Assembly: GCA_963580455.1 (NCBI GenBank)
Contig: OY756958.1
Coordinates: 7,018,501-7,082,500, forward strand
Reading direction: 5' to 3'
DNA: 64,000 nt
Origin: Euonymus europaeus
Lineage: Eukaryota; Streptophyta; Magnoliopsida; Celastrales; Celastraceae
Part shown: positions 22,701 through 34,010 of the stretch, piece after piece
Layout of the letters: every line of letters starts with the position of its first letter
How positions within the stretch are numbered: position 1 is the stretch's first letter
The notes under the pieces: model-generated
Databases searched by the model: none
The model's input: only the letters and a program-made list of their open reading frames with translations
Told to the model about the DNA's origin: nothing
Position numbers and translations under genes: made by a program

Positions 22701-23276
22701 TAGGGAAGATTGAATTCCTCTGATACCAAAATTATAGGAACCCTAGGTTCCAGAGAAATCAAGAAGAGATACTAGAAGTAGAGAGAAGAAGAGAAGTAAT
22801 TCTTATTCATTTCATAAACATAATAAACTCATACGTTGCCTTATATACATGTAATCACTAACTTAACTTCTAACGATGTTAACCAAATGTTAATGACTTG
22901 TCATATGTAACCCAATCAGAGTAGTCACTATTAGTAACCAACTCCAACTAACGTCTAACTAATAATCATCTATTAATACTTATGCATTAACAACTAAATG
23001 AATCTTAACCCTAATAACCAATTCATGCAGCATTCTGGATCATATCAGTATTGGGGGTGATGTTCGAAGCCCAAATAGCCATCGTCGTCAACATAGAAAG
23101 ATGAAAATCAGATTTGTTTCAAATTATACAGTCACCTCTCTCTCGCTCGCCCACTAGTGCGATTTTATCATAGGACATAATTTAGAGTTCAATCAGGTAT
23201 TTAACTCTTCACTATGATCCACGTTTGGCCCCATCCATTTAAATTTCAGTAATTGTTTAATTTTTTTTTCAAACAC
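22422..23276. repeat. 855-bp direct repeat, copy 1
   Basis: Contains the start of gypsy B gag, its primer site, its LTR and about 229 bp beyond the LTR. Copy 2 at 24575-25429 has the same length and is roughly 96-97 percent identical by eye. Because the unit includes sequence outside the LTR, it arose by duplication of the locus and not by a second retrotransposition. Confidence 0.9.
22732..23047 (-). repeat. 5' LTR of gypsy B
   Basis: 316 bp on the minus strand, beginning TGATATGATCC at 23047, with a primer-binding site TTGGTATCAGAGG just downstream at about 22718-22730. The terminal CA is mutated in this copy, while copy 2 keeps TATCA. Start and size resemble the LTR of gypsy A. Confidence 0.88.
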
Positions 23277-24574
23277 ATCTCTGCAATCTCCACATCACAA
23301 CCCCCACAATCTCCATAATTCCCAGATATAAACAAATGTTCAATCACATGCATTCAGTATAAAGACAACACTTTTCTCATTGAGAAGTAGGGAGTTACCA
23401 CATAACGGAATTATACACGACAACCATTTACACTCAAACATGCACACACAATCCACATTAGCAGTAGACACTTATGCCGAGCATTCATTCACAATTGATG
23501 CACTGCAAGAAACTTCGATAACTTACAACACAAACCCACAATTTCCACCTTAACCAACCAAACATTTACATCAGAAAAATCACAATAAAATATTTCGCAA
23601 GACTTATCGAATTATCGATTAAACTGAAATTCCAGAATTCCCAAATTAACGCAAAGTTATAGTATTCCCTATCTCGTGAAGCGTGCCTCACATCTTACTC
23701 GAACCAATGTTTTCCCGTATAATTTTTCCCGACGTACATCATTAAGCCTCATATACCAGTTCTACACCAAAATGGACATACCAGCTTACAAATACGTTTA
23801 AATACCGTGTAAATACATAAAATATACGATCTAGCTGAACGGATAAATTTTTACCCGAAAAAGTCAAACGGGTCAAATAGTACCCGAAATACCCATATTA
23901 AGGTCATCGGAGATCCGGCGACCTCTGCCAGAAATCACCAACTGGGCTTTGTAGTACTCCTCGAGACGAACTCAACGGTGGTGGCCTTGCATCAATCGGA
24001 GATCGGAGGAGGGAGAAATCGACTGTCGAAGCTCGCGGTGGCCAAAATTCCGATAGCTTTTCCCGGAGATATACAGCTTCGATTAAGGTGATTCTTGAGC
24101 CGATTTCATACGTCTCAAAGAGACGAAGAGATTGGTACCGGTCTTGTCGAGTGAGGTGGCCGGACGAAGGAGATCGGCACCGCCGAAGTTTCAGACGCGG
24201 AAATCGCATTTTTTCTTCTTTTCCCTGTTTCTGTTTCCATTTCTTTTTCTTTCGTTTTTTTCATGTTTCTCTTCTTCTCTTTTCTTTTTCTTTTAAACTA
24301 AATTCACATATTTATAAAAATTGGATTCTTCTTCTTCTTTTTTAAATTTTGTTTCCACTTATTTAATAAAATTTACAACAAATACGTATTTCGCCACCAT
24401 CCAGTCAAGTTCTCTAATTTATTTTTGTTATTATTATTATTCTTACTTATTCACAACCGTATATTTAATTATTACTCTAAACCCAAATTTAATTATTACA
24501 TCCATTGGTGTACCGTTGTACAAGTGTCACCCTCATGTTCAATGTTTCTATAATTTCCGGGTCAGGATATCACA
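23277..24574 (-). repeat. LTR-like block between the duplicated copies
   Basis: About 1.3 kb. Read on the minus strand it begins TGTGATATCCTGACCCGG, like plant Tekay/Del-type chromovirus LTRs. It has pyrimidine/purine-rich stretches near 24200-24310 and a GC-rich stretch at 23900-24200 of the kind found in their leaders. No polyprotein is present, so it is either a solo LTR or a fragment. The short open frames in it (23904-24209, 24088-24345) are not genes. The left boundary is uncertain. Confidence 0.55.
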
Positions 24575-25429
24575 ATCACCATCCTGAAATCAAGGGAAAT
24601 CAATTTTTTGCTATGGATCACGTTGAGATGCTCCCATCTGAACATCTTGAATCATTCTTTGCCTAATAAAGTCCTAGTGAAGTTGATCGATACTAGTTTT
24701 TTGGGCTTTCATTTTTACCTTCATGGTAGTTTGTCCTTCCTCCATTCGAGTTACCAATTGTTGGACCTATATCACCAAATGCTCAAAAGTAGCTTCCATA
24801 GTTGCTTTTCATGTTTAATACTTCCGCATACACAAACAAGAATGATCGAAAGGTAGGGAAGATCGAATTCCTCTGATACCAAAATGATAGGAACCCTAGG
24901 TTCCAGAGAAATCAAGAAGAGATACTAGAAGTAGAGAGAAGAAGAGAAGTAATTCTTATTCATTTCATAAACATAATAAACTCATACGTTGCCTTATATA
25001 CATGTAATCACTAACTTAACTTCTAACGGTGTTAACCAAATGTTAATGACTTGTCATCTATAACCCAATCAGAGTAGTCACTGTTAGTAACCAACTCCAA
25101 CTAACGTCTAACTAATAATCATCTATTAATACTTATGCATTAACAACTAAATGAATCTTAACCCTAATAACCAATTCATGCAGCATTATGGATCATATCA
25201 GTATTGGGGGCGATGTTCGAAGCCCAAATAGCCATTGTCGTCAACATAGAAAGACGAAAATCAGATTTTTTTCAAATTATACAATCACGTCTCTCTTGCT
25301 CGCCCACTAGTGCGATTTTATCATAGGACATAATTTAGAGTTCAATCAGGTATTTAACTCTTCACTATGATCCACGTTTGGCCCCATCCATTTAAATTTC
25401 AGTAATTGTTTAATTTTTTTTTCAAACAC
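24575..25429. repeat. 855-bp direct repeat, copy 2
   Basis: Second copy of the gypsy B gag start, primer site, LTR and 229-bp flank. After 25429 the two loci differ (ATCTCTGC after copy 1, CTCGCCC after copy 2). Confidence 0.9.
24885..25200 (-). repeat. Second copy of the gypsy B LTR
   Basis: 316 bp, same length as the copy at 22732-23047, with intact TG and CA ends. It is followed on the minus strand by the primer site and a truncated gag start. Confidence 0.88.
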
Positions 25430-27186
25430 CTCGCCCTACCGTCTCTCACACACATATGATTTTGTTCTTCCTTTTGTCTCTTTAATGGATTAATTGCGTG
25501 TTTTCATCATGGTCTAGAAAAATCATTCGGGGGTTCTTGCATGTTTGAGATCATTTTCGTAGTTAGGTTATCAACTATGAAATCTTTACGGGAGAAGTTG
25601 TGTTTTCATCTAAATGCTTAACTAGACCAAGTAGTGTTTTTTTTCTTCCTCTTAACATTTGGTTTAAAATTGCATGATGCTTTATCAAAAAATTTATGGC
25701 TGATTCAAATGAAATTTACATGTTTGTGCTTTCATTTCGAATTTCGATTAGATTTCTCTAGCAATATGAATAATTGAAAGACCGTTGTTTGAAATAAATA
25801 AGGAAGGGAATTAGATGTTCTTGGATTGTGAGGTTAGGAGGAGAATAACTGAGACAAATATTTAATTGGATTAATCCATTTCTTTGTTTTGCTTCAGGGT
25901 TTGGTTTATAGAGGTTTGTATTTAGTCCTTTCAATTTTCAAAGTTGGTTTCCTGTACTTTATGCACTCTTTAGGGTTAGTTGGGATAATTCCAAAATTAT
26001 ATTTTCTAAAAACTTTCCAAAATTTTCACCAAACAGTTAGGGATGGCATTGGATCATATATGGATCAGATTTCTAAAAATCCATATCCAATCCTAAATAA
26101 AAAAAAATAATGTATCCATATCCGTATCCATATCCATATACTATAAATAATAAAAAATATATAAATCCATATCCTATCCACAGGATTTCAAATATTCTCC
26201 ACGGATATCAGATTTTTCTGTGCGAGTATGCGACACATATTTTGCTAGTCTATGACACCAATTAGAATTTCATGATTATGAATCTAGGAACATGAAACCA
26301 AATTCTAAAGTACAAATAATATAAAAAATAATCCAGAATATAAAAAATTCTCTAGAACCAAAGTCTTAACTCTAAAATCCTGAAAATATCACAAATCAAA
26401 ATGTTTGCATCAAAATGTAACTTTTATTAGTTATATAAGAATTCGGCTCGATTAGGAGTTAGGGACTAGAATTTGTGGTATTACATTAGCGTTTATGGTG
26501 TTAGTATGTTAGATTATAGTTTTTAGTGTTAGAGTTAAAAGTTAACAGTGTTAGGTATTAGGATTTGTGGTGTTAGGTTAGGGTTTATACTTGATGGTGT
26601 TAGGGTTAGGGTTTATGGTGTTTGATTAGGGTTTCCAATGTTACAGTTAAAATTCACAATATTAGGGACTATAATTTTTGGTGTTAGATTAAGGTTTATA
26701 ATGTTAAGGTTATGGTTTGTGATTTTTTATTAAGGTTTTTAGTGTTAGACATAACACGGAACTGTCTAAGATTAGAGATGCTATAAGAGAAGAAAGGGAA
26801 AACACTGTTATCATTTATAAGAGAACAAAAAGAATTTGGCAGTTCTTTGTGAATTTGGCTGTTGTACTCTTTTCATAGATTTACTTTCTTCTTATTTGGT
26901 ATGGAAGCTGCTTCAAAGTTCTTTTTCTCTTTCAAGGTCAGCAAGCTAGAGGCCTCTATGCTTGTGCAATATGAGGTTGTGAGCCAGAGGTTTGGGCAAT
27001 AGTTGTCTCACATTCTTATTTGGTTGTGGTGGCACTGCTATAAGGTTAGCATGTCCTGTTTGGTATGCTTTTTAGGGTAATTTTGAGTGTGTTTTCTTGG
27101 TAATTGTTGGTTTATTTATAGCAGAGATATTTTCCAATTTCCTGGCAAATGCAAGACGAAGATTGAGGAAATGCTGGTGAAAGAGG
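25430..27186. other. Gene-free stretch with a hAT-like end and telomere-like motifs
   Basis: No coding similarity. At about 26038 the start TAGGGATGGCATTGG, followed by TATCCATATCC-rich sequence to about 26230, resembles the end of plant Ac-like hAT non-autonomous elements; no matching opposite end was found. From about 26450 to 26760 there are scattered GTTAGGGTTTATGGTG-type units, described separately. Confidence 0.45.
26450..26760. repeat. Degenerate TTAGGG-containing repeat tract
   Basis: Irregular units built on GGTGTTAGG and TTAGGGTTTATGGTG recur about every 20-40 bp. They contain the plant telomere-like GGGTTTA/GTTAGGG motif but are too irregular for a true telomere array. Confidence 0.6.
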
Positions 27187-27429
27187 TGTAACGCCCCTAT
27201 TTGGGAACGCTATCGATGACATCACGCTCATCATCCTAACCACAGATTCTATCAAAAATTAAAAAGCACCTTATATATTGGAGAGTGTCAAACTGGAGAC
27301 AACACACTACAATAGTCATACAAATCCAATCACTTAGGGAGTGTTTGGTTCACCATTTTGCATGTATGATGTTTCAAATGCTAGCATGTATGCTGCTTTA
27401 AATGTTGGGGCTGTTTGGTTTTTTTTTTT

Positions 27430-29100
27430 TTTGAAAAACATATGTCGCAACCGGTTTTGCAAAAGAGAATTTTAAAAGAAGAGTCGCCATCAATTGTAGT
27501 AGGTGCAATTGGTCACCATAAAAATAATTTGGTCTGCGAAAATCCAGAAAACGGGTAAGTGAGTTTGTTACTATGGGAAAGGTGTGAGGCACCCCACAAT
27601 GCTTGTTTTAAAAACAGTTGTCAATTTAATTTTTATTATCCCATTAAATGATTAAGAAAATCAAACATGACATTTTAAAAATATATACATGAGGCATGAT
27701 AATTATTTACAAGATATAAAATGTTTTATTGAGAGTCTAATATTGAAGTTCATGGGACCCTTCCATCCAATGGTCAAGTTTCCATAAAACACTCTCACCT
27801 TAAGAATTTTTCTAAGGGTGCATCTAATGCATTCCCCAAATTAATTTCATCATCGGTTAAAGCTTTCAATATAATTTTTATGTACAATATGAATGCTTTT
27901 AAAAAAGTCCTCTCCATCAAATGGATGAGAATTTCATAAGATTTTATCCTCAAGAATCATTTTGGGATAGCATCCAATGCTTCCCTGTTTGGTTCCGTCG
28001 TCGGATCAACCGATACATGCTTCTAGCGTCCTAAAATCATGTATGCAATTTTTATTATTTTTGTTTTCACTATTTACATGGCCTTAGACCCAAATGCATA
28101 TTTATAAACCCCAATTAATGCCCAAGGACCCAACCTAAATCTAAAACCCAAAATAAAATTTCAAGCCCACATACAACATTCAAAGACTAAAAAATAAGGA
28201 GAAATGCTCAAAATATAGTTTCGGAATAGTGACTTTTGGAGGGTTATGCATGGTTCGATTTGTCCGATTTTTGGATAGTGGCTAGAGGACAGTGGATTCT
28301 TTATTTGAACGGTCGGATTTTGATTTGAAGCTTTAGAAGGTCAGTTTTGAAATTGTTTTCCAAACTGATTTGTGTAGGAATATTTCTCAAAATGGAGTTT
28401 CGGGAATGATGACGGATGGAGGGCTATCCGTGGTTGGATCTCGCTGATTTTTGGACAGTGGTAAGAGGATGATGGGAGCTTGGTTTGGAACGGTCAGATT
28501 ATGATTTCAAGCTCCAGAATGTCAGTTTCAAAGTTGTTTTCCAAACTGATTTGTGTAGGAATATTTCTCAAAATGGAGTTTCGGGGATGGTGACGGATGG
28601 AGAGTTATCCGTGGTTCGATTTGGCTGATTTTTGGACAGTGGTCAGAGGAAAGTGGGATCTTGGGTTTGAACGGTCGGATTTTTTATGTTGGTTTCGATG
28701 GTGAACTTATGGTGGCAGTAAGGATGGTGGTTTGTGTGGTATGTTGTGGTTTTTAGTGTAATGGAAGAGGAGAAGATTTGTGATGATGGCTTAAGTTGAG
28801 AGGAGAAGTTTAGGGCTGCTGGATCCAAGAGAAGGAAGATCTGTCCCCCCTCCCCCTTTGAGTGATTTTTTGGGTATAAGAAGAGAAGAGGTGATGGTAG
28901 TGGTTAGGGTAGGTGGAGATTAGGTGAGAGTGCGTGGATTAGTAGGTAAGAGTGGTTGGTGGGGTGATAGTGATGGAGGAGTGGGTGAAGGATTGTGCCC
29001 AAAAGTCATCCCAAACAAATATTATTGAGCCTCCAAAAATAAACATATTGGACTAAACCCGGACAAAAATAGGTTACTACAACATATATGTTGAATCAAA
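27430..29100. repeat. LTR-like interior sequence of unknown family
   Basis: Begins after a T-run, with GAGTCGCCATCAA at 27481 and GGTGTGAGGCACCCC near 27581. These resemble conserved stretches of plant Tat/Ogre-type Ty3 LTRs as I remember them. It carries the 180-bp tandem repeat. No protein-coding region was found. Confidence 0.35.
28203..28690. repeat. About 180-bp tandem repeat, 2.7 copies
   Basis: Units start at about 28203, 28382 and 28563. Shared landmarks are CTCAAAAT followed by AGTTTCGG, GATTTTTGGA, CAGTGG and GAACGGTC. Units 2 and 3 are more similar to each other than to unit 1. Confidence 0.85.
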
Positions 29101-29139
29101 TGTTGTGGCTAATTACATGCAGGGGTAGTTGCACAAATT

Positions 29140-29705
29140 AAAAAATATTTTCGAAAATATATATTATATTTTTAATAATATATTTAATTATTTATATTTA
29201 ATAATATATTCATTTATATTATTTATTATTATATTTAATTATATTTAATAATATTATCATTATAATATTATTAAATATAAATTAATAGATTATTACGTAT
29301 AAATAATTAAATATATTACTAAATAATAATAAATTATTAAATAAAAATAAATAAAATATTATATGTAATTGAATGTATTATTTAAAAATAAATATATTAT
29401 TAAATATAAATAATTAAATATATATTAAATATAAATGAATATATTATTAAATATAAATGAATATATTATTAAATGGAAATAAATAAAAATTATTATTAAA
29501 TATAATTGAATATATTATTAAATATAAATTAATATATTATTAAGTGAAAATAAATAAAAATTTATTATTAAATATAATTGAATATATTATTTAAAAATAA
29601 ATATATTATTCAATACAAATAATTAAATATATATGTAAAATGTTAATATATTATTAAATATAAATGAATATATTTCTAAATAAAAATAAATAATAGATTA
29701 TTAAG
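29140..29705. repeat. AT-only minisatellite-like tract
   Basis: Over 500 bp of almost pure A/T with recurring AAATATAAATGAATATATTA units. Low complexity. Confidence 0.85.
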
Positions 29706-31800
29706 ATAAAGGGTATTTTGGTCATTTGATTAAAATTTAAGGGGTAGACTTTTCATGTTTGATAGATGATAAATGTTGTTGAAAATGCTTTTTAATGTAG
29801 CATTTTAAAATGGTGGCTTAAATGGTAAAATTGTTGTTGGGTGTTTGGTTAGGTAGCTTTTTGTGTGTAGCTTATATGCTGTATGTTAAATTATATGTTG
29901 GATGAAATGCTCAACCAAACACTACCATAATTTCGCAGCCTAACAAGGTCTCCGACCATCTACCACATTCGCACACTAAGTAGGGCCTTAGGCCTCCTAT
30001 CCACGTGCAATCCTTATGAATAAATTAGCCATCAAACATAACATTATACCAGACATATTTTGTCATAACATCCGAGCATATAGTCCAGACATCCAATATG
30101 AGAGTCTCGATCACACGGAGCACCCTCCCGACTTTACATCATTCGTACCATATAGATACATAATCCATCATATAATCCCAAGTACTAAATGTACTAATAT
30201 AAAAACAATAATAATCAACCTATTTACTAATGAGTCCTAAGCTCCAAGCATGGCCTTCCATATCATGCATGCCTCCTACTAACCTGCAGCCTGGTTATCA
30301 GTACCAATTTGACTTGAAAGATACAAAGAAAGGAAAAATGGTGAGTTGAAGGCTCAGTATGGATAAAATAGAAATAATCAACATCATAAAGGTTGGAATA
30401 TGAAATAAGCACAAATGAAACAATATGACATCTAATCACGATAACTGAAATGCAAGTAATCCACCACACCATACAGGGCCCTAGCTCAGTCCAACAACCA
30501 CTCCGAAAAACCATCAATAAACTTGAACAATGCCCTAACTCCACTGTATGGAAACCTAACCCGTCCAAGGAAATTCCCACATCATTTGGAATTCCTGAAT
30601 GACCCCACGATACTCCATATTTCCACATACAACACCTATGAATATTACGAATCCATACTCGTAATCTCTAGTGCATCTACAATGCATATCCAACATATTT
30701 ATGCAAATATATATATATATATATAACACTACGTAATGCATGTCACGAGTAATCTATGTTCGATTGGTGATCGAACATATGTCAAGGTACGCAATTTAAC
30801 AATTAACAATATTTGACTCTCCTTCCTAAGGAGCAATTAGGCAAGGATAGAAAGGATTGACCTATGAGAAACACAAACCACTTCTTAGATGGAAGGAAAT
30901 CAAATATGAATAAATTTGGGGTAAGAAATCCTTACCTCATTATCCAAGCAAAGCAAAAAAGGAAAGCTCCCAATTCTAGGGGTTTTGATGCTCTTTCTCC
31001 AAACCTATCAATATGGCAAACCTATTCTCATTTTATCACACCCATAACATCAATTGCACAAATCAATACTAATTACCTCAATAAATAAATAAAAACTTGC
31101 ATTTCTCTCTATAGAAAATCTCAAATCTTGGTTCCAAGCCTTCGAACTTGACAAGCCTCCAATCCAACAACAAATCTAACATATACAAACATAAATAAGT
31201 CAAAATCAACCTATTAGAAACACTAAATCATCCCATGAAACGTTTTTCACAAAATCTAACCAAAACCTTAGTTTCCAAATCCATGGAACTTACCTCAAAT
31301 CCTCGGACCTTTGTTGAATCCTTATTTAATCTTGTTCCTAATATTCAATCCAAGCTTGGATCTCCAAGAAATCTTCATTTTCTCTCACTACTCTCTATCT
31401 CGCTCTCATACTAGAATAGTGGTTTAAGATAACGGTCATCGTTCTCTCTAATTTTGGACATAAAAACACTGAAAAATCATGACAGGCTGTCGAGGCGCCT
31501 AAGCGTTAAATCTCTATCTGAGTATGTTATCCTGGGCGGTCTTCTGGGTGCACCCTTGTACAAGCCTAAGCACTTTGCACCTAGGGGTGTGGAGATGTGC
31601 GCCTAGGCACCCATTCTCCTCTTCCCCCCTCTTATCTTCTCTGTCCTAGGCTCCCCTAGGCGAACTTTTACACACGCCTATGTGCCTTGCATCTAGATGT
31701 GTGGCAAATAGCACCTAGGCATGCCTAAACTCTAATACTCACCCAAACTTCAGTTTTCCTCACTTTTAATGTAATATTTAGAGTTTTTGAATAGTTTATG

Positions 31801-33129
31801 AGATAGGGTGAGGTGACATGTGATAGTTATTAAAATTCCTCGTTGTGAGATAATAAGTGTTAAATAAGGTTGGAATAATTCCTAGTGTTTTCATATATTT
31901 GGAATTAAATACGATTGAAGTATTTTTATTAAATTCTCGACAAATAAAAATTATGGGTTCACCAATTATCAGAAACAGAGTTAAAATTGAGTTAGCATGA
32001 GTTTTGGAAGTAAGTGTTAGAATTGGAAAATAAATAATATGTAATTGTGAATCTATAAATAAAAGTGCGTCATATATGTAGGGGCTGTTTGGCAAACAAT
32101 TTCACCCAACATATATGCTATTTATAGCATGTAAGCTATTTATAAAATGCTAGATTTACCAAACAGCATACACAATTTTACCATATAATTTACCATTTCA
32201 AAAATAATATAAAAAAACCATTTCAAACACCATTTATCCAATTGGAAGGGTGCAAAGTTAGGTCTGCCCTGTAATTTGAGGTAAATGGCAAAAATGCCCT
32301 TCTGGCTTAAATACCCTAACAAGATTGTACGGCCAGTTTCAAAAACCTATCTCCTGGGCATTCGAAGGACACTCTGTCTACCTCCGGCGACCATCATCTA
32401 CCTCTGTTCTCTTGATTCGTCAACGAAAACACAGCAACAGGTATGCATCGATCCATACCCTCATTACTTATCAAGATTTTATGTACGAATTTACCATGGG
32501 TAGGTGGGTTTTCGTAGTCCATCTGTGAATGTTCGATTTAGGGTTTACATGCGATTTGGGTTTAGCATTACGAAGCTTCTCTGTACTGTCATTGGTTTGG
32601 GAAGAATGAAATTTGGGTGTTCATGGAACTTAGCCACTGTTTAGGTTTAGGGTTTAGTTTGGGAAGAATGAAATTTGGGTGTTCATGGGATGATACTAGC
32701 ATGATATTGTTCTGTTCGGTTGTCAACTATTCTGCTATTGTTGATGCTGCCGATGTTAAACTCTCTGTGAAAAGTAGTAAAAGAATAAATAAAACATAAT
32801 AAAATATATATAGGCACATGAATCGATGAGAAGAACCCTAGAAACGTCTTCACCAGTGCGAGACAACGACGAAAATCAAACCAAGGGTGATTGGCAGTGG
32901 TTGCTCGAGATTTTTGTATGAGTAGGACGATCTTGGTGAGACGAGGGAGGTGACACCAATTTCAGACCAAACGGAGCAGATTTTAGCCGTTAATGACATA
33001 AGGGAATCACAGTGGTGCAGCAAAGTTCTCCGCCTCAATCCAGCCTATTTCGGTCATCAATCAGGTAGAAGGCACAATCATGATGTTCGTCCAGGTACTA
33101 GCTACATCCCTTTTTTAGAACCATTAATA
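31801..33129. other. Gene-free stretch with a MITE end and short direct repeats
   Basis: A Harbinger-type end starts at 32081 (listed separately). A 32-bp direct repeat containing GGGAAGAATGAAATTTGGG lies at 32595-32626 and 32657-32688. Open frames at 32285-33144 match nothing recognised and overlap on both strands. Confidence 0.4.
32081..32245. mobile_element. End of a PIF/Harbinger-type MITE
   Basis: Starts GGGGCTGTTTGGC. Its first 160 bp are, as reverse complement, related to 29740-29926 (shared ATATGTTGG-type and TTTGGTAAA-type stretches). An internal CCAAACAGC at about 32158 can pair with the start. The other end was not found. Confidence 0.5.
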
Positions 33130-33605
33130 CTGGTGGAGATGTAAATCTCCTCTTTAATTCTTCAAATTCCGCCTCACACTCATTTGTTTACACAAACAGC
33201 GTACCCTTCTTCATGAGCTACGTCATTGTGTGAAAACTCTTCAAGAAGTCTTGTATGAACTTGCTATAATAACTTACCAATCCAAAGAAGCTTTGAATCT
33301 CTATAAAATTCTTGGGCCTTGCCTAATTCAACATGTATTCCACCTTAGAGTCATCAACTACAATACCCTCTTGAGTAATCACGTGACCTAGGAATTTAAC
33401 CTAAAGCTCACATTTACTCAACTTAGCATACAACTGATTCTCCATCAAGGTTTGAAACACTAACCTCAAAAGTTCCTCATGCTTCTCCACCGTCGGAGAA
33501 TATATCAAAATATCATTAGTAAACACCACCTTAAAATAACCAAAAATGGACGAAAAAACCATTGCATCAAGTCCATGAATGCTGCAGGAGCATCCTTCAA
33601 CTGAT
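33130..33605 (-). pseudogene. Ty3 Tekay-like reverse transcriptase remnant
   Basis: Minus-strand RT/RNase H-connection fragment from NAPAAFMDLM-like sequence (DAPAAFMDLMQWFFRPF) through DILIYSPTVEKHEE, QTLMENQLYAKLSKCE, FLGHVITQEGIVVDDSKVE and KKGTLFV-like remnants, in shifting frames with stops. The sequence style is that of Tekay/Del chromoviruses and is clearly different from gypsy A, B and C. Confidence 0.75.
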
Positions 33606-34010
33606 GTTAAAATACTTGCAAATGCACAAGTATACTATCGTAGCACAAAAGGTGTAAGTACGATGTCGATCTCACAGAGATGAGTTCAGTCAAAAGATGT
33701 ACCAAATATTAAAACAAATTATTATCAAAGCAAAGAGAACTAGCTTGATTCGTAGAGAAGCAAGCAAACAAGAATCAACGATGATAAAAAGCCTAGGACA
33801 CAACGTTACCAAGCAATCCTATTACGAGCTATAAGGGTTAGACATTCAATACTAATTCCAATTCTATAGTTGATTCCTCACTAATTATGTTGATCCATTG
33901 ATCGTGGCAACAACACGTATTATTATTACCAAATTAATCCTGTTTGATGATAGTCTTTAACTTAGCAAAAATAACCCATTACGAATAGAAGAACTAAAGC
34001 AACCAATTAA
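33606..34010. repeat. LTR- or TRIM-like fragment
   Basis: Non-coding block between two unrelated retroelement fragments. The stretch ACTTGCAAATGCACAAGTAT and the later GATGTCGATCTCACAGAGA resemble widespread plant LTR sequences as I remember them. Ends are not defined and no target duplication was found. Confidence 0.35.

Larger units (their letters stand above)
27337..29926. mobile_element. Harbinger-like non-autonomous element within the LTR
   Basis: Ends are short inverted repeats: GGGAGTGTTTGGTT at the left and, reverse-complemented, GGTAGTGTTTGGTT at the right. They sit beside TTA (left) and ATA (right), an imperfect 3-bp target duplication. The terminal 150 bp at 29740-29926 is related to the MITE at 32081. 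The interior is non-coding and seems to contain other inserted sequence (27430 to about 29100). Confidence 0.6.
27187..31800 (-). repeat. Tekay/Del-like LTR, split by a Harbinger-like insertion
   Basis: The minus-strand LTR 3' end is at 27187 (GGGGCGTTACA on the minus strand). The segment to 27336 aligns by eye with the end of the solo LTR at 43712-45684 (shared GTTAGGATGATG), and 29927-30000 with its preceding part (shared TTAGGCTGCG). Up to about 31500 it holds leader-like GA-rich sequence and an ATTTCTTACCCC-like motif shared with the solo LTR. The 5' end is not identifiable. No Gag or Pol lies in it. Confidence 0.6.

Noticed and set aside
23904..24345. Arg-rich frames that look like coding sequence
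   Set aside because: They lie in the GC-rich leader-like part of an LTR-type block and overlap on both strands.
29140..29705. Possible replication origin or matrix-attachment region
   Set aside because: Only AT-richness and simple repeats are seen; no specific evidence.
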